15,777 nt of DNA, taken from NCBI GenBank assembly GCA_032251045.1, contig JAVVEW010000058.1, positions 1 through 15,777 of the forward strand, read 5' to 3'. This document shows positions 1 to 7,002 of this stretch, piece after piece (the first letter of the stretch is position 1; each line of letters opens with the position of its first letter). Source of the DNA: JAVVEW01 sp032251045. GTDB taxonomy: Bacteria > Pseudomonadota > Gammaproteobacteria > Methylococcales > Methylomonadaceae. The notes beneath the pieces are model-generated. The model ran no database searches, was not told where the DNA came from, and was given only the letters and a program-made list of their open reading frames with translations. Position numbers and translations under genes: made by a program.

Positions 1-1643
1 CCGCTCAGTCGCACCACATGTGCCAGAGCCTTGGGGTTTTCCGCCAGCAAGGTCAGATAAATTGTGCGCCCGGCCACGGTCTCGAATAAATGCAGTAATC
101 TGGGCAGCAGCATATCGGGTTCAGGCTGTTGGCTGATGGTGGTCAGCATGTCGGGCAGCAGGCGTTCCAGGGTGGCCTGGCCTTTCTGGGTCAGGCGCTG
201 AATTTTGCTACTGTGTTTGAAGGTTTGCAGTAACGCAACCACGGCCTCGGGGTTTTTGAAGCCCAGTTTCCGGGCCTGTTCGCTGTCACAGTTATGCCAG
301 AGCGCATATTCTGGCGATTGTTCTTCATCGGGCGTATCGACGCGGAAAATATCGCAGAACAGGTGGTGTACCCGGTTTCGGGTTTGTTCGATGGTGGCGG
401 CAAGCTCGGGCCAATGCTGGTAATCCATCGCCAGTGCCAGCGCGGCCTGTGCGTCCTCGGTGTCAGGGAGGTCGTGTGTCTGGCGATCCTGATAGGCTTG
501 CAGGCGGTTTTCCAGGCGTCTTAGAAAGCGGTAATGCTGGATCAGCTCCTGGGTTTCTTCGGGCTTTAGCACTTCCAGCGCGCCCAGTATGTGTAAAGCC
601 TGTTGCAGTTCCCGGCAGCGTAGCGCCGGTTCTTGGCCGCCGCGAATCAATTGAAAAGCCTGGGCGATGAATTCAATTTCGCGAATGCCGCCCACGCCCA
701 GCTTGATGTTGTCCAGCCTGTCTTTGCGCGCTAGCTCTTGGGCGATTTTTTGCTTCAGGCCGCGAATTTCTTCCAGGGCGCCGTAATCCAGGTAGCGGCG
801 GTAGACAAAGGCTTGCAGCATGGTTTGTAGCGGCGCGCCATGATCGTGGTTGCCGCCGATTTGCCTGGCTTTGATCATGGCATAGCGTTCCCATTCCCGC
901 GCTTGGGTCAGGTAGTAATGTTCCAGGCCATCGAAGCTCATCACCAGCGGTCCGCTGTCGCCAAAGGGCCGTAGCCTCGCATCAACCCGAAACACAAAGC
1001 CGTCCTGGGTGGGCGCATCCAGCAGCTTGATCAACAGGCGTGCAACTTTGTTGAAAAATTCGCTGTAGGTGGTTTGTTTTTTATCCGGTAATACGCCGTC
1101 TTCGGCATAGGCAAAAATCAAGTCGATGTCCGAAGAAAAATTCAGCTCGCCTGCGCCCAGTTTGCCCATGCCCAGGATGATCATTTGTTGCCGGTGACCA
1201 TTTGCCAACACGGGCTCGCCAAAACGCGCCGCCAAGCGCGCATGGCTAAAGGCATGGGCGCGTTCGATACAGGCATCGGCCAGAGCCGACAAGTCAGTCA
1301 GGGTTTCATCCAGATCACTCCAGCCGGCCAGGTCACGCCAGGCGATTCTAAGCATCTCCCGTCGGCGCAAATGCCTGAGTTCGGCCATAAAGACGGTTTC
1401 GTCATCTTCATTCAGCGCCGAGAGGTGGTGCGGATAATAAGACGCATAGGCCTGGAACAAATCTCCGCTTTCCAGAAGGTCCTTAAGCAGTAATGGGTTG
1501 TGTAGACAGATTTCGGCGACAAAAGGGCTGGATAGCCAGACTTTGGCAACCGAATCGCTCAGTTCGTGCAGATCAAACTGTTGAGGATGTTGTTGCCATT
1601 GCGCAAGATAGGCGCTGAAAGTCGGGTGATGGTGCAGATTCAT
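1..1643 (-). CDS. glnE: Bifunctional glutamine synthetase adenylyl-removing/adenylyltransferase enzyme GlnE, N-terminal part (cut by window edge)
   Basis: This enzyme attaches AMP to, and phosphorolytically removes AMP from, glutamine synthetase in response to PII and glutamine, so it sets nitrogen assimilation. The visible 547 codons start at ATG 1643 (MNLHHHPTFSAYL) and run uninterrupted to base 3. They cover the adenylyl-removing half and the start of the central region; the C-terminal transferase domain lies outside. The nucleotidyltransferase signature is clear: ILGMGKLGAGELNFSSDIDL, with metal-binding Asp172 and Asp174 corresponding to Asp173 and Asp175 of the E. coli protein. It is followed by TQDGFVFRVDARLRPFGDSG, EWERYAMIKAR and GVGGIREIEF blocks typical of the family. 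No strong Shine-Dalgarno is seen (only a GGAT about 10 bases upstream). It lies 211 bases behind cysD on the same strand. No frameshift is seen. Family identity is certain; what happens beyond the edge is unknown. Confidence 0.97.
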   Translation of the reverse strand, partial: MNLHHHPTFSAYLAQWQQHPQQFDLHELSDSVAKVWLSSPFVAEICLHNPLLLKDLLESGDLFQAYASYYPHHLSALNEDDETVFMAELRHLRRREMLRIAWRDLAGWSDLDETLTDLSALADACIERAHAFSHARLAARFGEPVLANGHRQQMIILGMGKLGAGELNFSSDIDLIFAYAEDGVLPDKKQTTYSEFFNKVARLLIKLLDAPTQDGFVFRVDARLRPFGDSGPLVMSFDGLEHYYLTQAREWERYAMIKARQIGGNHDHGAPLQTMLQAFVYRRYLDYGALEEIRGLKQKIAQELARKDRLDNIKLGVGGIREIEFIAQAFQLIRGGQEPALRCRELQQALHILGALEVLKPEETQELIQHYRFLRRLENRLQAYQDRQTHDLPDTEDAQAALALAMDYQHWPELAATIEQTRNRVHHLFCDIFRVDTPDEEQSPEYALWHNCDSEQARKLGFKNPEAVVALLQTFKHSSKIQRLTQKGQATLERLLPDMLTTISQQPEPDMLLPRLLHLFETVAGRTIYLTLLAENPKALAHVVRLS

Positions 1644-1804
1644 CAGTATTGATCCGAAAAAGACTTAAGGCATGTGTTGCGTTGCCCTGCGGGATGGAGG
1701 GCCGCTGGCATGGCCATGCGCATTCATAAACAGGCATGGGTACGCTATTGCCTATGGTTGCTTAGCGTCTATGGAGGCAGGCGCGCCTTGTCGAAAAGCT
1801 TTTG

Positions 1805-1833
1805 TTCGCTCATGCCTTGCCAACATGAGCGGA
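1805..1833 (-). repeat. Inverted repeat downstream of cysD, possible weak terminator
   Basis: CGCTCATG (1807-1814) and CATGAGCG (1824-1831) pair perfectly around a 9-base loop, and the stem can extend by a G-T and a T-A pair. The hairpin starts about 20 bases after the cysD stop codon, so it could mark the 3' end of the purM-cysD transcript. On the minus strand the stem is followed by GAACAAAAGCTTTT, not a clean T-run, so it is not a classical intrinsic terminator. The rest of the 211-base gap (1644-1854) holds a 12-base palindrome GCATGGCCATGC and the 10-base palindrome AAAAGCTTTT at 1794-1803. I see no gene there and no trace of cysN. Confidence 0.45.
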
Positions 1834-1854
1834 TTTTAAGTATTGGCCCCGGGC

Positions 1855-2763
1855 TTAAAAATAGCCTTCGCGTTTTTTCTGCTCCATGGAACCGGCCTGG
1901 TCGTGGTCGATCACCCGGCCTTGACGCTCAGACGTGGTGGTCAGCAGCATTTCCTGGATGATTTCCGGCAAGGTGGTGGCCGAGGATTCCACCGCGCCGG
2001 TCAAAGGATAACAACCCAGGGTGCGGAAGCGCACCTGTTTCATCTCCGGCTTTTCGTAAGGTTCCAGCGGCATGCGCTCGTCATCGACCATGATCAGCAC
2101 GCCGTCGCGCTCGACCACCGGTCGTTCCTTGGCTAAATACAAGGGCACGATGGGGATGTTTTCCAGGTATATGTATTGCCAGACATCCAGTTCGGTCCAG
2201 TTGGACAAGGGAAACACCCGGATACTTTCGCCCTGGTCGATGCGGCCGTTGTACAGATTCCACAGTTCCGGGCGCTGGTTTTTCGGATCCCAGCGATGAT
2301 GGCGGTCGCGGAACGAATACACCCGCTCTTTGGCGCGGGATTTTTCTTCGTCCCGGCGGGCGCCGCCAAAGGCTGCGTCGAATTGGTATTGATCCAGCGC
2401 CTGGCGCAGCGCCTGGGTTTTCATGATATCGGTATGCACTTTGCTGCCGTGGCTGAACGGCCCCACGCCTTGGGCGACACCATCCTGATTGATATAAACA
2501 ATCAATTCCAGACCGTATTGCTTGGCGAGGGTGTCCCGGAACTGGATCATTTCCTTGAATTTCCAGGTGGTGTCAATATGCATTAACGGAAACGGCGGCT
2601 TGCCGGGGGCGAAGGCTTTCATCGCCAAATGCAGCATGACAGCGGAGTCCTTGCCGATGGAGTACAGCATCACCGGTTTATCGAATTCGGCGGCCACTTC
2701 GCGGATGATATGAATGCTTTCCGCTTCCAGTTGTTTGAGGTGAGTCAGTTGGTAATCAGTCAT
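1855..2763 (-). CDS. cysD: Sulfate adenylyltransferase subunit 2 (ATP sulfurylase small subunit) CysD
   Basis: CysD is the catalytic, PP-loop subunit of the heterodimeric ATP sulfurylase. With the GTPase CysN it makes adenosine 5'-phosphosulfate from ATP and sulfate, the entry step of sulfate assimilation. The 302-residue product has exactly the length of E. coli CysD and matches it along its length. Visible blocks are QLEAESIHIIREVAAEF near the N-terminus, the PP-loop SIGKDS at 35-40, AAFGGARRDEEKSRAKER at about 130-147, PLSNWTELDVWQYI at 185-198, and the C-terminal SERQGRVIDHDQAGSMEQKK. The open frame continues upstream into purM, but the ATG at 2763 matches family length. It begins 14 bases after the purM stop and has no evident Shine-Dalgarno, so translational coupling to purM is likely. 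Oddly, no cysN or cysC is next to it; glnE follows after a 211-base gap. Confidence 0.96.
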   Translation of the reverse strand: MTDYQLTHLKQLEAESIHIIREVAAEFDKPVMLYSIGKDSAVMLHLAMKAFAPGKPPFPLMHIDTTWKFKEMIQFRDTLAKQYGLELIVYINQDGVAQGVGPFSHGSKVHTDIMKTQALRQALDQYQFDAAFGGARRDEEKSRAKERVYSFRDRHHRWDPKNQRPELWNLYNGRIDQGESIRVFPLSNWTELDVWQYIYLENIPIVPLYLAKERPVVERDGVLIMVDDERMPLEPYEKPEMKQVRFRTLGCYPLTGAVESSATTLPEIIQEMLLTTTSERQGRVIDHDQAGSMEQKKREGYF

Positions 2764-2777
2764 GAGTTGAGGTTGAG

Positions 2778-3827
2778 TCAGTTCAGCCAGTGAACGGCAG
2801 GTTTTTCGCCATGTCCAGCGATAGCACGGCCCAGTACACAGGCCTGTTCGCCTTGTTCGGATAATAGTGCCAGCGCCCGGTCTTGTTGCTCGGCCGGAAC
2901 GCAAATGACCATGCCGATGCCGCAGTTGAAGGTGGTCAGCATGTCGGCGGTTGCCACCTGGCCTTGCTGTTGTAGCCAATGAAACACGGCGGGCCACTGC
3001 CAGGCGTTAACGTCGATTTCCGCATCGATGCCATCGGGCAGGACGCGCGGCAGATTTTCGGTGATGCCGCCGCCTGTGATATGCGCCAGACCTTTGATGG
3101 TGACGGCTTGTTGCAGGGCTTGAAGCGTTTTGACATAAATGCGTGTGGGTTCGATCAGAACCTCGCCCAAAGTGCGGTCGTCGAAAGCCTGGTTAAGATC
3201 AGCGTCGGTGCGTTCGATGATTTTCCGGATCAGGGAGTAGCCGTTAGAATGCGGCCCGGATGAGGCTAGGCCGATCAGCACATCACCCTCGGCAATGCCG
3301 CTGCCATCGATAATGTCACTTTTTTCAACCAGGCCGACACAAAACCCGGCCAGGTCGAAATCGCCCGCCTGATAAACGCCTGGCATTTCCGCCGTCTCAC
3401 CGCCGACCAAGGCGCAGCCGGCCAGCTCACAGCCTTGGCCTATGCCTTTGATTACTTGTTCGGCGATATTGACATCAAGCTTGCCGGTGGCGTAATAATC
3501 GAGAAAAAACAACGGATTTGCCCCCTGAACGATGATATCGTTAACGCACATGGCGACCAGGTCGATGCCCAAAGTATCGTATTTTTGAAGTTCCAGGGCC
3601 AGTTTCAATTTGGTGCCGACGCCATCGGTGCCGGCGACCAGTACCGGTTGCCGGTAGTCCTGCCAAGGCAGTTCGAATAAGGAACCAAAGCCGCCCAGGC
3701 CTTGCAGCACGCCGGGTATACGGGTGCGCTGGGCAATGGGTTTGATGCGGTCTATCAGTTCGTTACCGGCGGCGATATCGACCCCGGCTTGTTGATAATT
3801 TAACGGGGAGTGCGTGTCCAGGCTCAA
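2778..3827 (-). CDS. purM: Phosphoribosylformylglycinamidine cyclo-ligase (AIR synthetase) PurM
   Basis: PurM closes the imidazole ring in de novo purine synthesis, converting FGAM and ATP into aminoimidazole ribonucleotide in the cytosol. The 349 residues match the family's usual length. Motifs in order are LGGFGSLFELP (44-54), the ATP-binding TDGVGTK (67-73), AMCVNDIIVQGANPLFFLDYYATGK, GGETAEMPG (142-150), SSGPHSNGYSL (189-199), GGGITENLPRVLP and FNCGIGM. The start appears to be TTG at 3827: no ATG lies between the divergent gene and the conserved LNYQQAGVDI block, and this TTG puts that block at residue 9, as in E. coli PurM. A weak GGA lies about 10 bases upstream. The gene is divergent from the DUF2066 gene with about 75 bases between starts, and it leads into cysD. 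The common partner purN is not in the window. Confidence 0.96.
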   Translation of the reverse strand: MSLDTHSPLNYQQAGVDIAAGNELIDRIKPIAQRTRIPGVLQGLGGFGSLFELPWQDYRQPVLVAGTDGVGTKLKLALELQKYDTLGIDLVAMCVNDIIVQGANPLFFLDYYATGKLDVNIAEQVIKGIGQGCELAGCALVGGETAEMPGVYQAGDFDLAGFCVGLVEKSDIIDGSGIAEGDVLIGLASSGPHSNGYSLIRKIIERTDADLNQAFDDRTLGEVLIEPTRIYVKTLQALQQAVTIKGLAHITGGGITENLPRVLPDGIDAEIDVNAWQWPAVFHWLQQQGQVATADMLTTFNCGIGMVICVPAEQQDRALALLSEQGEQACVLGRAIAGHGEKPAVHWLN

Positions 3828-3902
3828 GATTAAAATCCAAAGTGGTGTAGAATTTGAATGAATAGTCGGTATTGTACAAGAATTTGCTTAAGGGTGAGAG
3901 CC

Positions 3903-4955
3903 ATGCGGGTATTGATCATAACGCTGGGCGTGCTGCTGTGTGGACTTTCGCGGCCAATGTGGGCGGCCGAGATCGGGAATCTTTATGAAACCGATGTCAT
4001 CGCGCAAAGCCTTAGACCACAGGATCGTGATCAGGCGATACGCAAGGCGCTGGCGAAGATTTTGCGCCGCATCTTGGTGACGCCGGATCCTATGGCTGAT
4101 CCGGTGGCGCGTACCGCCATGGAGAATGCGCTGTTTTACGCGAAAAGCTTTCAGTTTGCATTGGGAGAAATCGACGGTCAGCCTGATACGGCACGGCGTT
4201 TGCGCGTGGTTTTTGATGACGCCCGTCTGCTGGATTTGTTGCGCTCCAGTCAAACCAGCCTTTGGAACGAAATGCGTCCTGAAACCCTGGTCTGGCTGGT
4301 CATTGAAGATGAGCAAGGGATGCGGCGTTTCTTTAGCCCGGGATTGGATGGGTTGGTTGGGCAAGCGCTTAATGAGGCGAGCGAGGCGCAGGGATTGCCG
4401 CTGAATTTCCCATTACTGGATTTGCGCGAACGGGAAAACCTAGCACCGAATGATGTCTTGAGTGCGTATCCAGAACAAGTGCTGGCCGCGTCAAAACGCT
4501 ATGAGGCTTTGTCCATTTTGGTCGGACGTCTGGTCAGGCAGGATGGCTGTTGGTATTCCGAATGGAGCCATTATTTCGACCGGCAGGTGCGGCAATGGCT
4601 TTTGGATTGCCAGTCGCTTGAGCAAAACCTGGATTTGGGCTTGCATGGCGTTTTTCTGCGTCTGGGTGAGTTTTATGGCGTTAAGCCGGACATTAACCCG
4701 CCCGGCAGTATGGTAATTAGTTTGTCCGGTATTCAAGGTATTGGCGATGTCAGTCATGCCATGACCTTGTTGCAGCATATTCCGGGCATCAATGCCGTGT
4801 CCTGGTTGAGCGTGACCGCCGATTTGCATCGTTACCGGCTTGACTATCAGGGCGATGCGTTTACGTTAAAGCAGGCTCTTGAGCGTTCCGGACATTTTCA
4901 GGCGTTACCGGCAGCCGGTGGTGATACCTTGCGCTATCGTTTATTACGCCCATAA
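3903..4955 (+). CDS. DUF2066 domain-containing exported protein
   Basis: This is a 350-residue protein of unknown molecular function. I place it in the DUF2066 family from the N-terminal region (IGNLYETDVIAQSLRPQDRDQAIRKALAKILRRI) and from its divergent position next to purM, an arrangement I recall from pseudomonads and other gammaproteobacteria. Residues 1-22 look like a Sec signal peptide: MR, a hydrophobic stretch VLIITLGVLLCGL, then a likely cut after MWAA. The mature protein is soluble with no further membrane segment, which suggests a periplasmic location. An upstream in-frame ATG at 3858 would add 15 residues. I prefer ATG 3903 because it gives a clean signal peptide and is preceded by AGGGTGAG at a good distance. 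Another small exported protein gene follows 67 bases downstream. The role is unknown; the family call is fairly secure. Confidence 0.8.
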   Translation: MRVLIITLGVLLCGLSRPMWAAEIGNLYETDVIAQSLRPQDRDQAIRKALAKILRRILVTPDPMADPVARTAMENALFYAKSFQFALGEIDGQPDTARRLRVVFDDARLLDLLRSSQTSLWNEMRPETLVWLVIEDEQGMRRFFSPGLDGLVGQALNEASEAQGLPLNFPLLDLRERENLAPNDVLSAYPEQVLAASKRYEALSILVGRLVRQDGCWYSEWSHYFDRQVRQWLLDCQSLEQNLDLGLHGVFLRLGEFYGVKPDINPPGSMVISLSGIQGIGDVSHAMTLLQHIPGINAVSWLSVTADLHRYRLDYQGDAFTLKQALERSGHFQALPAAGGDTLRYRLLRP

Positions 4956-5022
4956 AACGGCCTGAGCTGTGACGCGGTGAGCGTTAATAAAATTACAATA
5001 ACCAACTAAAGGGAGAGAAAAA

Positions 5023-5514
5023 ATGCACAATCGCTTTCTTTTATCAGTCACTTTGATGTTCGCCATGGCAGCGCCGAGTTTAAGTGTTGCCTACGAGAAA
5101 GACCAGCGTAAAGAACATTGTTTCAAGCCTAAATATCGGCAATTCAGTTTGCCTGTTTATAGTGCGGATAATAAACAAGAGGTGGCGCCGGAATCAGAGT
5201 TTAGTTTTATTGTCAGTCATGTCATTGACCTGGATTCTTTCCGATTGACCGCGAAAGGCAAAGACTTACCGTATACACTGGAAGACAGAAACAGTTTTTA
5301 TGTGGTGAAAAGCAAGCTTCCATCTGAATTGACTGGTAAATTCGTACGCATCGACAGCCGGGCCGAAGCGATTTTAGGTTGCTACAATAGCGAGGGTTGG
5401 CTGGTCAAAGTGGCGTCGGGTGTTGCCCCGGATACGGCGGATGAGCTGTTGTCGAATGATGCTGACACTGTATCCGGTGCAGAGGATGGGGTAGAGCCTG
5501 AGCGGTCTGAATAA
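5023..5514 (+). CDS. Small exported protein of unknown function
   Basis: I do not recognise this 163-residue product. It starts MHNRFLLSVTLMFAMAAPSLSVA, a typical Sec signal peptide with likely cleavage around residue 23, so the mature protein should be periplasmic or secreted. The mature part has just two cysteines, Cys33 (EHCFKP) and Cys120 (LGCYNS), which could form one disulfide. The stretch from 55 to 130 (APESEFSFIVSHV, LPYTLEDRNSFYVV, KFVRIDSRAEAILG, EGWLVKV) alternates polar and hydrophobic residues as in a small beta-sandwich. The last 30 residues are acidic and low in complexity (DADTVSGAEDGVEPERSE) and are probably a disordered tail. The ribosome site is strong: AAAGGGAGAG ends five bases before the ATG. 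The gap before it (4956-5022) contains TAAAAT and TACAAT -10-like hexamers, so it may have its own promoter. It ends 26 bases from the convergent gene. Confidence 0.85.
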   Translation: MHNRFLLSVTLMFAMAAPSLSVAYEKDQRKEHCFKPKYRQFSLPVYSADNKQEVAPESEFSFIVSHVIDLDSFRLTAKGKDLPYTLEDRNSFYVVKSKLPSELTGKFVRIDSRAEAILGCYNSEGWLVKVASGVAPDTADELLSNDADTVSGAEDGVEPERSE

Positions 5515-5540
5515 CACGCTGTTTTTCAGGTAACAGGCTG

Positions 5541-6344
5541 TCAACGGCTGATAACTCGGTTCCAGACCTTGTTGTTGGCCGACTTGAAATCTTTCAGGAA
5601 ATGGTCGAACGGCAGCCCGTACTGCTGCATCAGCCCAGGAACACGCTGTTTGAGCTGGCGCAGCGTCAGCCGCGGAAAATCCGGGGCAAACGCAAAACCG
5701 ATAACATTGCCACGTTCGCGTACCGGTAAAAATAATACCCGCCAATCAAATACCGCGCCCAATTGCCGGGCGATTTGCTTAAAAGCCTCGGGATGGGTGG
5801 CCCACAAGTTGATGGCTAGCAAGCCTTGGCCGGTCATCAAAGCCGCGCAGGCATCAAAAAACGCCAGCCCTTGGACGGCATTCGACATGCCTTCAGGGCT
5901 GTAAGCATCGATCATCAATAAATCGTAACGTTGGTTGCCGGCTAAAGCCGCTTGTCGGGCAAACGCGCCGCCATCTCCAATATGAATGGTCAGTCGCGAA
6001 TCTTCCGGCAGGTCAAAATAGTCTCGGGCAATTTCGACCATCGCAGGACGAAATTCAACCATATCGATGCTGCAATCATCAAACCGCTTGAGTAGATAAC
6101 GAGCCAGGGTACCGCCGCCAAGGCCAATCATAAACACGTCGGCGCAGCTTTCCTTGAACAATAACCAGGCCATCATGGCTTGTGCGTAGCGGGAGTGTAG
6201 CCAGTCAGGCGATGACAATAACATGCTGCTTTGCCGGTTGGCGGTGCCAAAATACAAAGCGCGCACATCGCCCTGGTCAACCACTTCAATCACCCCCTCA
6301 TCGTCATAACGATAATGCACTAACCAGCCGGGGTGATTAAACAT
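5541..6344 (-). CDS. Spermidine synthase-fold (polyamine aminopropyltransferase-like) protein
   Basis: This is a 267-residue Rossmann-fold protein resembling spermidine synthase (SpeE) and related SAM or decarboxylated-SAM-binding proteins. The nucleoside-binding core is visible: FMIGLGGGTLARYLL (71-85), the acidic residue Glu97 in IDMVEFRPAM, IGDGGAF (122-128) and DLLMIDAYSPEGM (141-153), followed by a strand-rich C-terminal part. The usual SpeE glycine motif GGGDGG is changed to GLGGGTL, and the YHE block before it is not present in standard form (WLHSRYAQAMM instead). Substrate and activity are therefore uncertain; a methyltransferase-like or non-polyamine role is possible. The start at ATG 6344 lies 7 bases after the thiE stop; a longer open frame overlapping thiE (to 6401) and a TTG at 6359 are alternatives. 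No good Shine-Dalgarno is visible, so coupling to thiE is likely. It is convergent with the small exported protein gene. Confidence 0.8.
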   Translation of the reverse strand: MFNHPGWLVHYRYDDEGVIEVVDQGDVRALYFGTANRQSSMLLSSPDWLHSRYAQAMMAWLLFKESCADVFMIGLGGGTLARYLLKRFDDCSIDMVEFRPAMVEIARDYFDLPEDSRLTIHIGDGGAFARQAALAGNQRYDLLMIDAYSPEGMSNAVQGLAFFDACAALMTGQGLLAINLWATHPEAFKQIARQLGAVFDWRVLFLPVRERGNVIGFAFAPDFPRLTLRQLKQRVPGLMQQYGLPFDHFLKDFKSANNKVWNRVISR

Positions 6345-6351
6345 GGTGTTG

Positions 6352-6966
6352 TTAGTCAAATAAGCGCAGGTAACGCTGACAATTGTCGCGGACAGCGCCA
6401 TTGAACACGCCGCTGGAAACAGCCAGCCAATCCGCGCCGACTGAGACTAATGCAGCACCGTTTTCTGGCAATATGCCGCCGATGGCGACGATCGGCAGAT
6501 GTAACGTTTTTTTAGCCGCAGTTAACGTGCTGAGTTGGGCACAAGGCGCATCGGGCTTGGTGGTGGAGGGAAAAAAACACCCGAAGGCCAGATAGCTGGC
6601 GCCTTGCGCCGCCGCCAGGTGAGCGCGCTGTAAATCATCATAACAAGATACGCCAATAATGGCGGTGGCGCCTAATACGCGCCGTGCTTCGGCAATATCG
6701 CCATCATCACGCCCTAAGTGTACGCCATCGGCGGCCAGTGCCTTGGCCAGGCTGATATCATCATTGACGATGAATGGAATGCGGTAGCGGCGGCATAGCG
6801 TTCTTAGCGCGGGTGCCAGGGCGGGCGATGGCCTGGCGCGTTTGTCGCGATATTGCAACATACCGGCACCTGCTTGCAGGGCGGTATCAACGGCATCGAT
6901 CACGACAGCATCCGGCTCAAGGCCGATTTGCGTCAGAATATACAAGCCCCGAGCCGGTATGATCAT
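6352..6966 (-). CDS. thiE: Thiamine phosphate synthase ThiE
   Basis: ThiE joins hydroxymethylpyrimidine pyrophosphate and thiazole phosphate to give thiamine monophosphate in the cytosol. The 204-residue protein is a typical-length TIM barrel. Family motifs are LQYRDK (37-42), IVNDD (66-70, metal and pyrophosphate binding), GVHLG (81-85), IGVSCYD (104-110), FGCFFPSTTKP (128-138) and VAIGGI (160-165, phosphate binding). The usual position after the GxF motif carries STTKP, consistent with ThiE. The ATG at 6966 is preceded by an AGGAT Shine-Dalgarno. The gene sits 36 bases behind the flavoprotein reductase and 7 bases ahead of the spermidine-synthase-like gene, so the three are probably co-transcribed. 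No other thiamine gene is present, and I do not see a TPP riboswitch upstream. Confidence 0.95.
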   Translation of the reverse strand: MIIPARGLYILTQIGLEPDAVVIDAVDTALQAGAGMLQYRDKRARPSPALAPALRTLCRRYRIPFIVNDDISLAKALAADGVHLGRDDGDIAEARRVLGATAIIGVSCYDDLQRAHLAAAQGASYLAFGCFFPSTTKPDAPCAQLSTLTAAKKTLHLPIVAIGGILPENGAALVSVGADWLAVSSGVFNGAVRDNCQRYLRLFD

Positions 6967-7002
6967 GGTGTGATCCTGATGTGATCGATGGATAGGGTAG
7001 TC

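Noticed and set aside
1674..1961. Plus-strand open frame of 95 codons spanning the gap behind cysD
   Set aside because: It runs antisense into the conserved 3' end of cysD, has no family features and no ribosome site; it is a shadow frame.
1855..2997. Longer cysD frame with an extra 78 N-terminal residues
   Set aside because: The extension lies inside purM in another frame and is not part of the CysD family; ATG 2763 gives the exact usual length.
3828..3902. Divergent promoters between purM and the DUF2066 gene
   Set aside because: -10-like hexamers are present (TACAAT on minus, TAGAAT on plus), but none has a convincing -35 at proper spacing, so no promoter feature is called.
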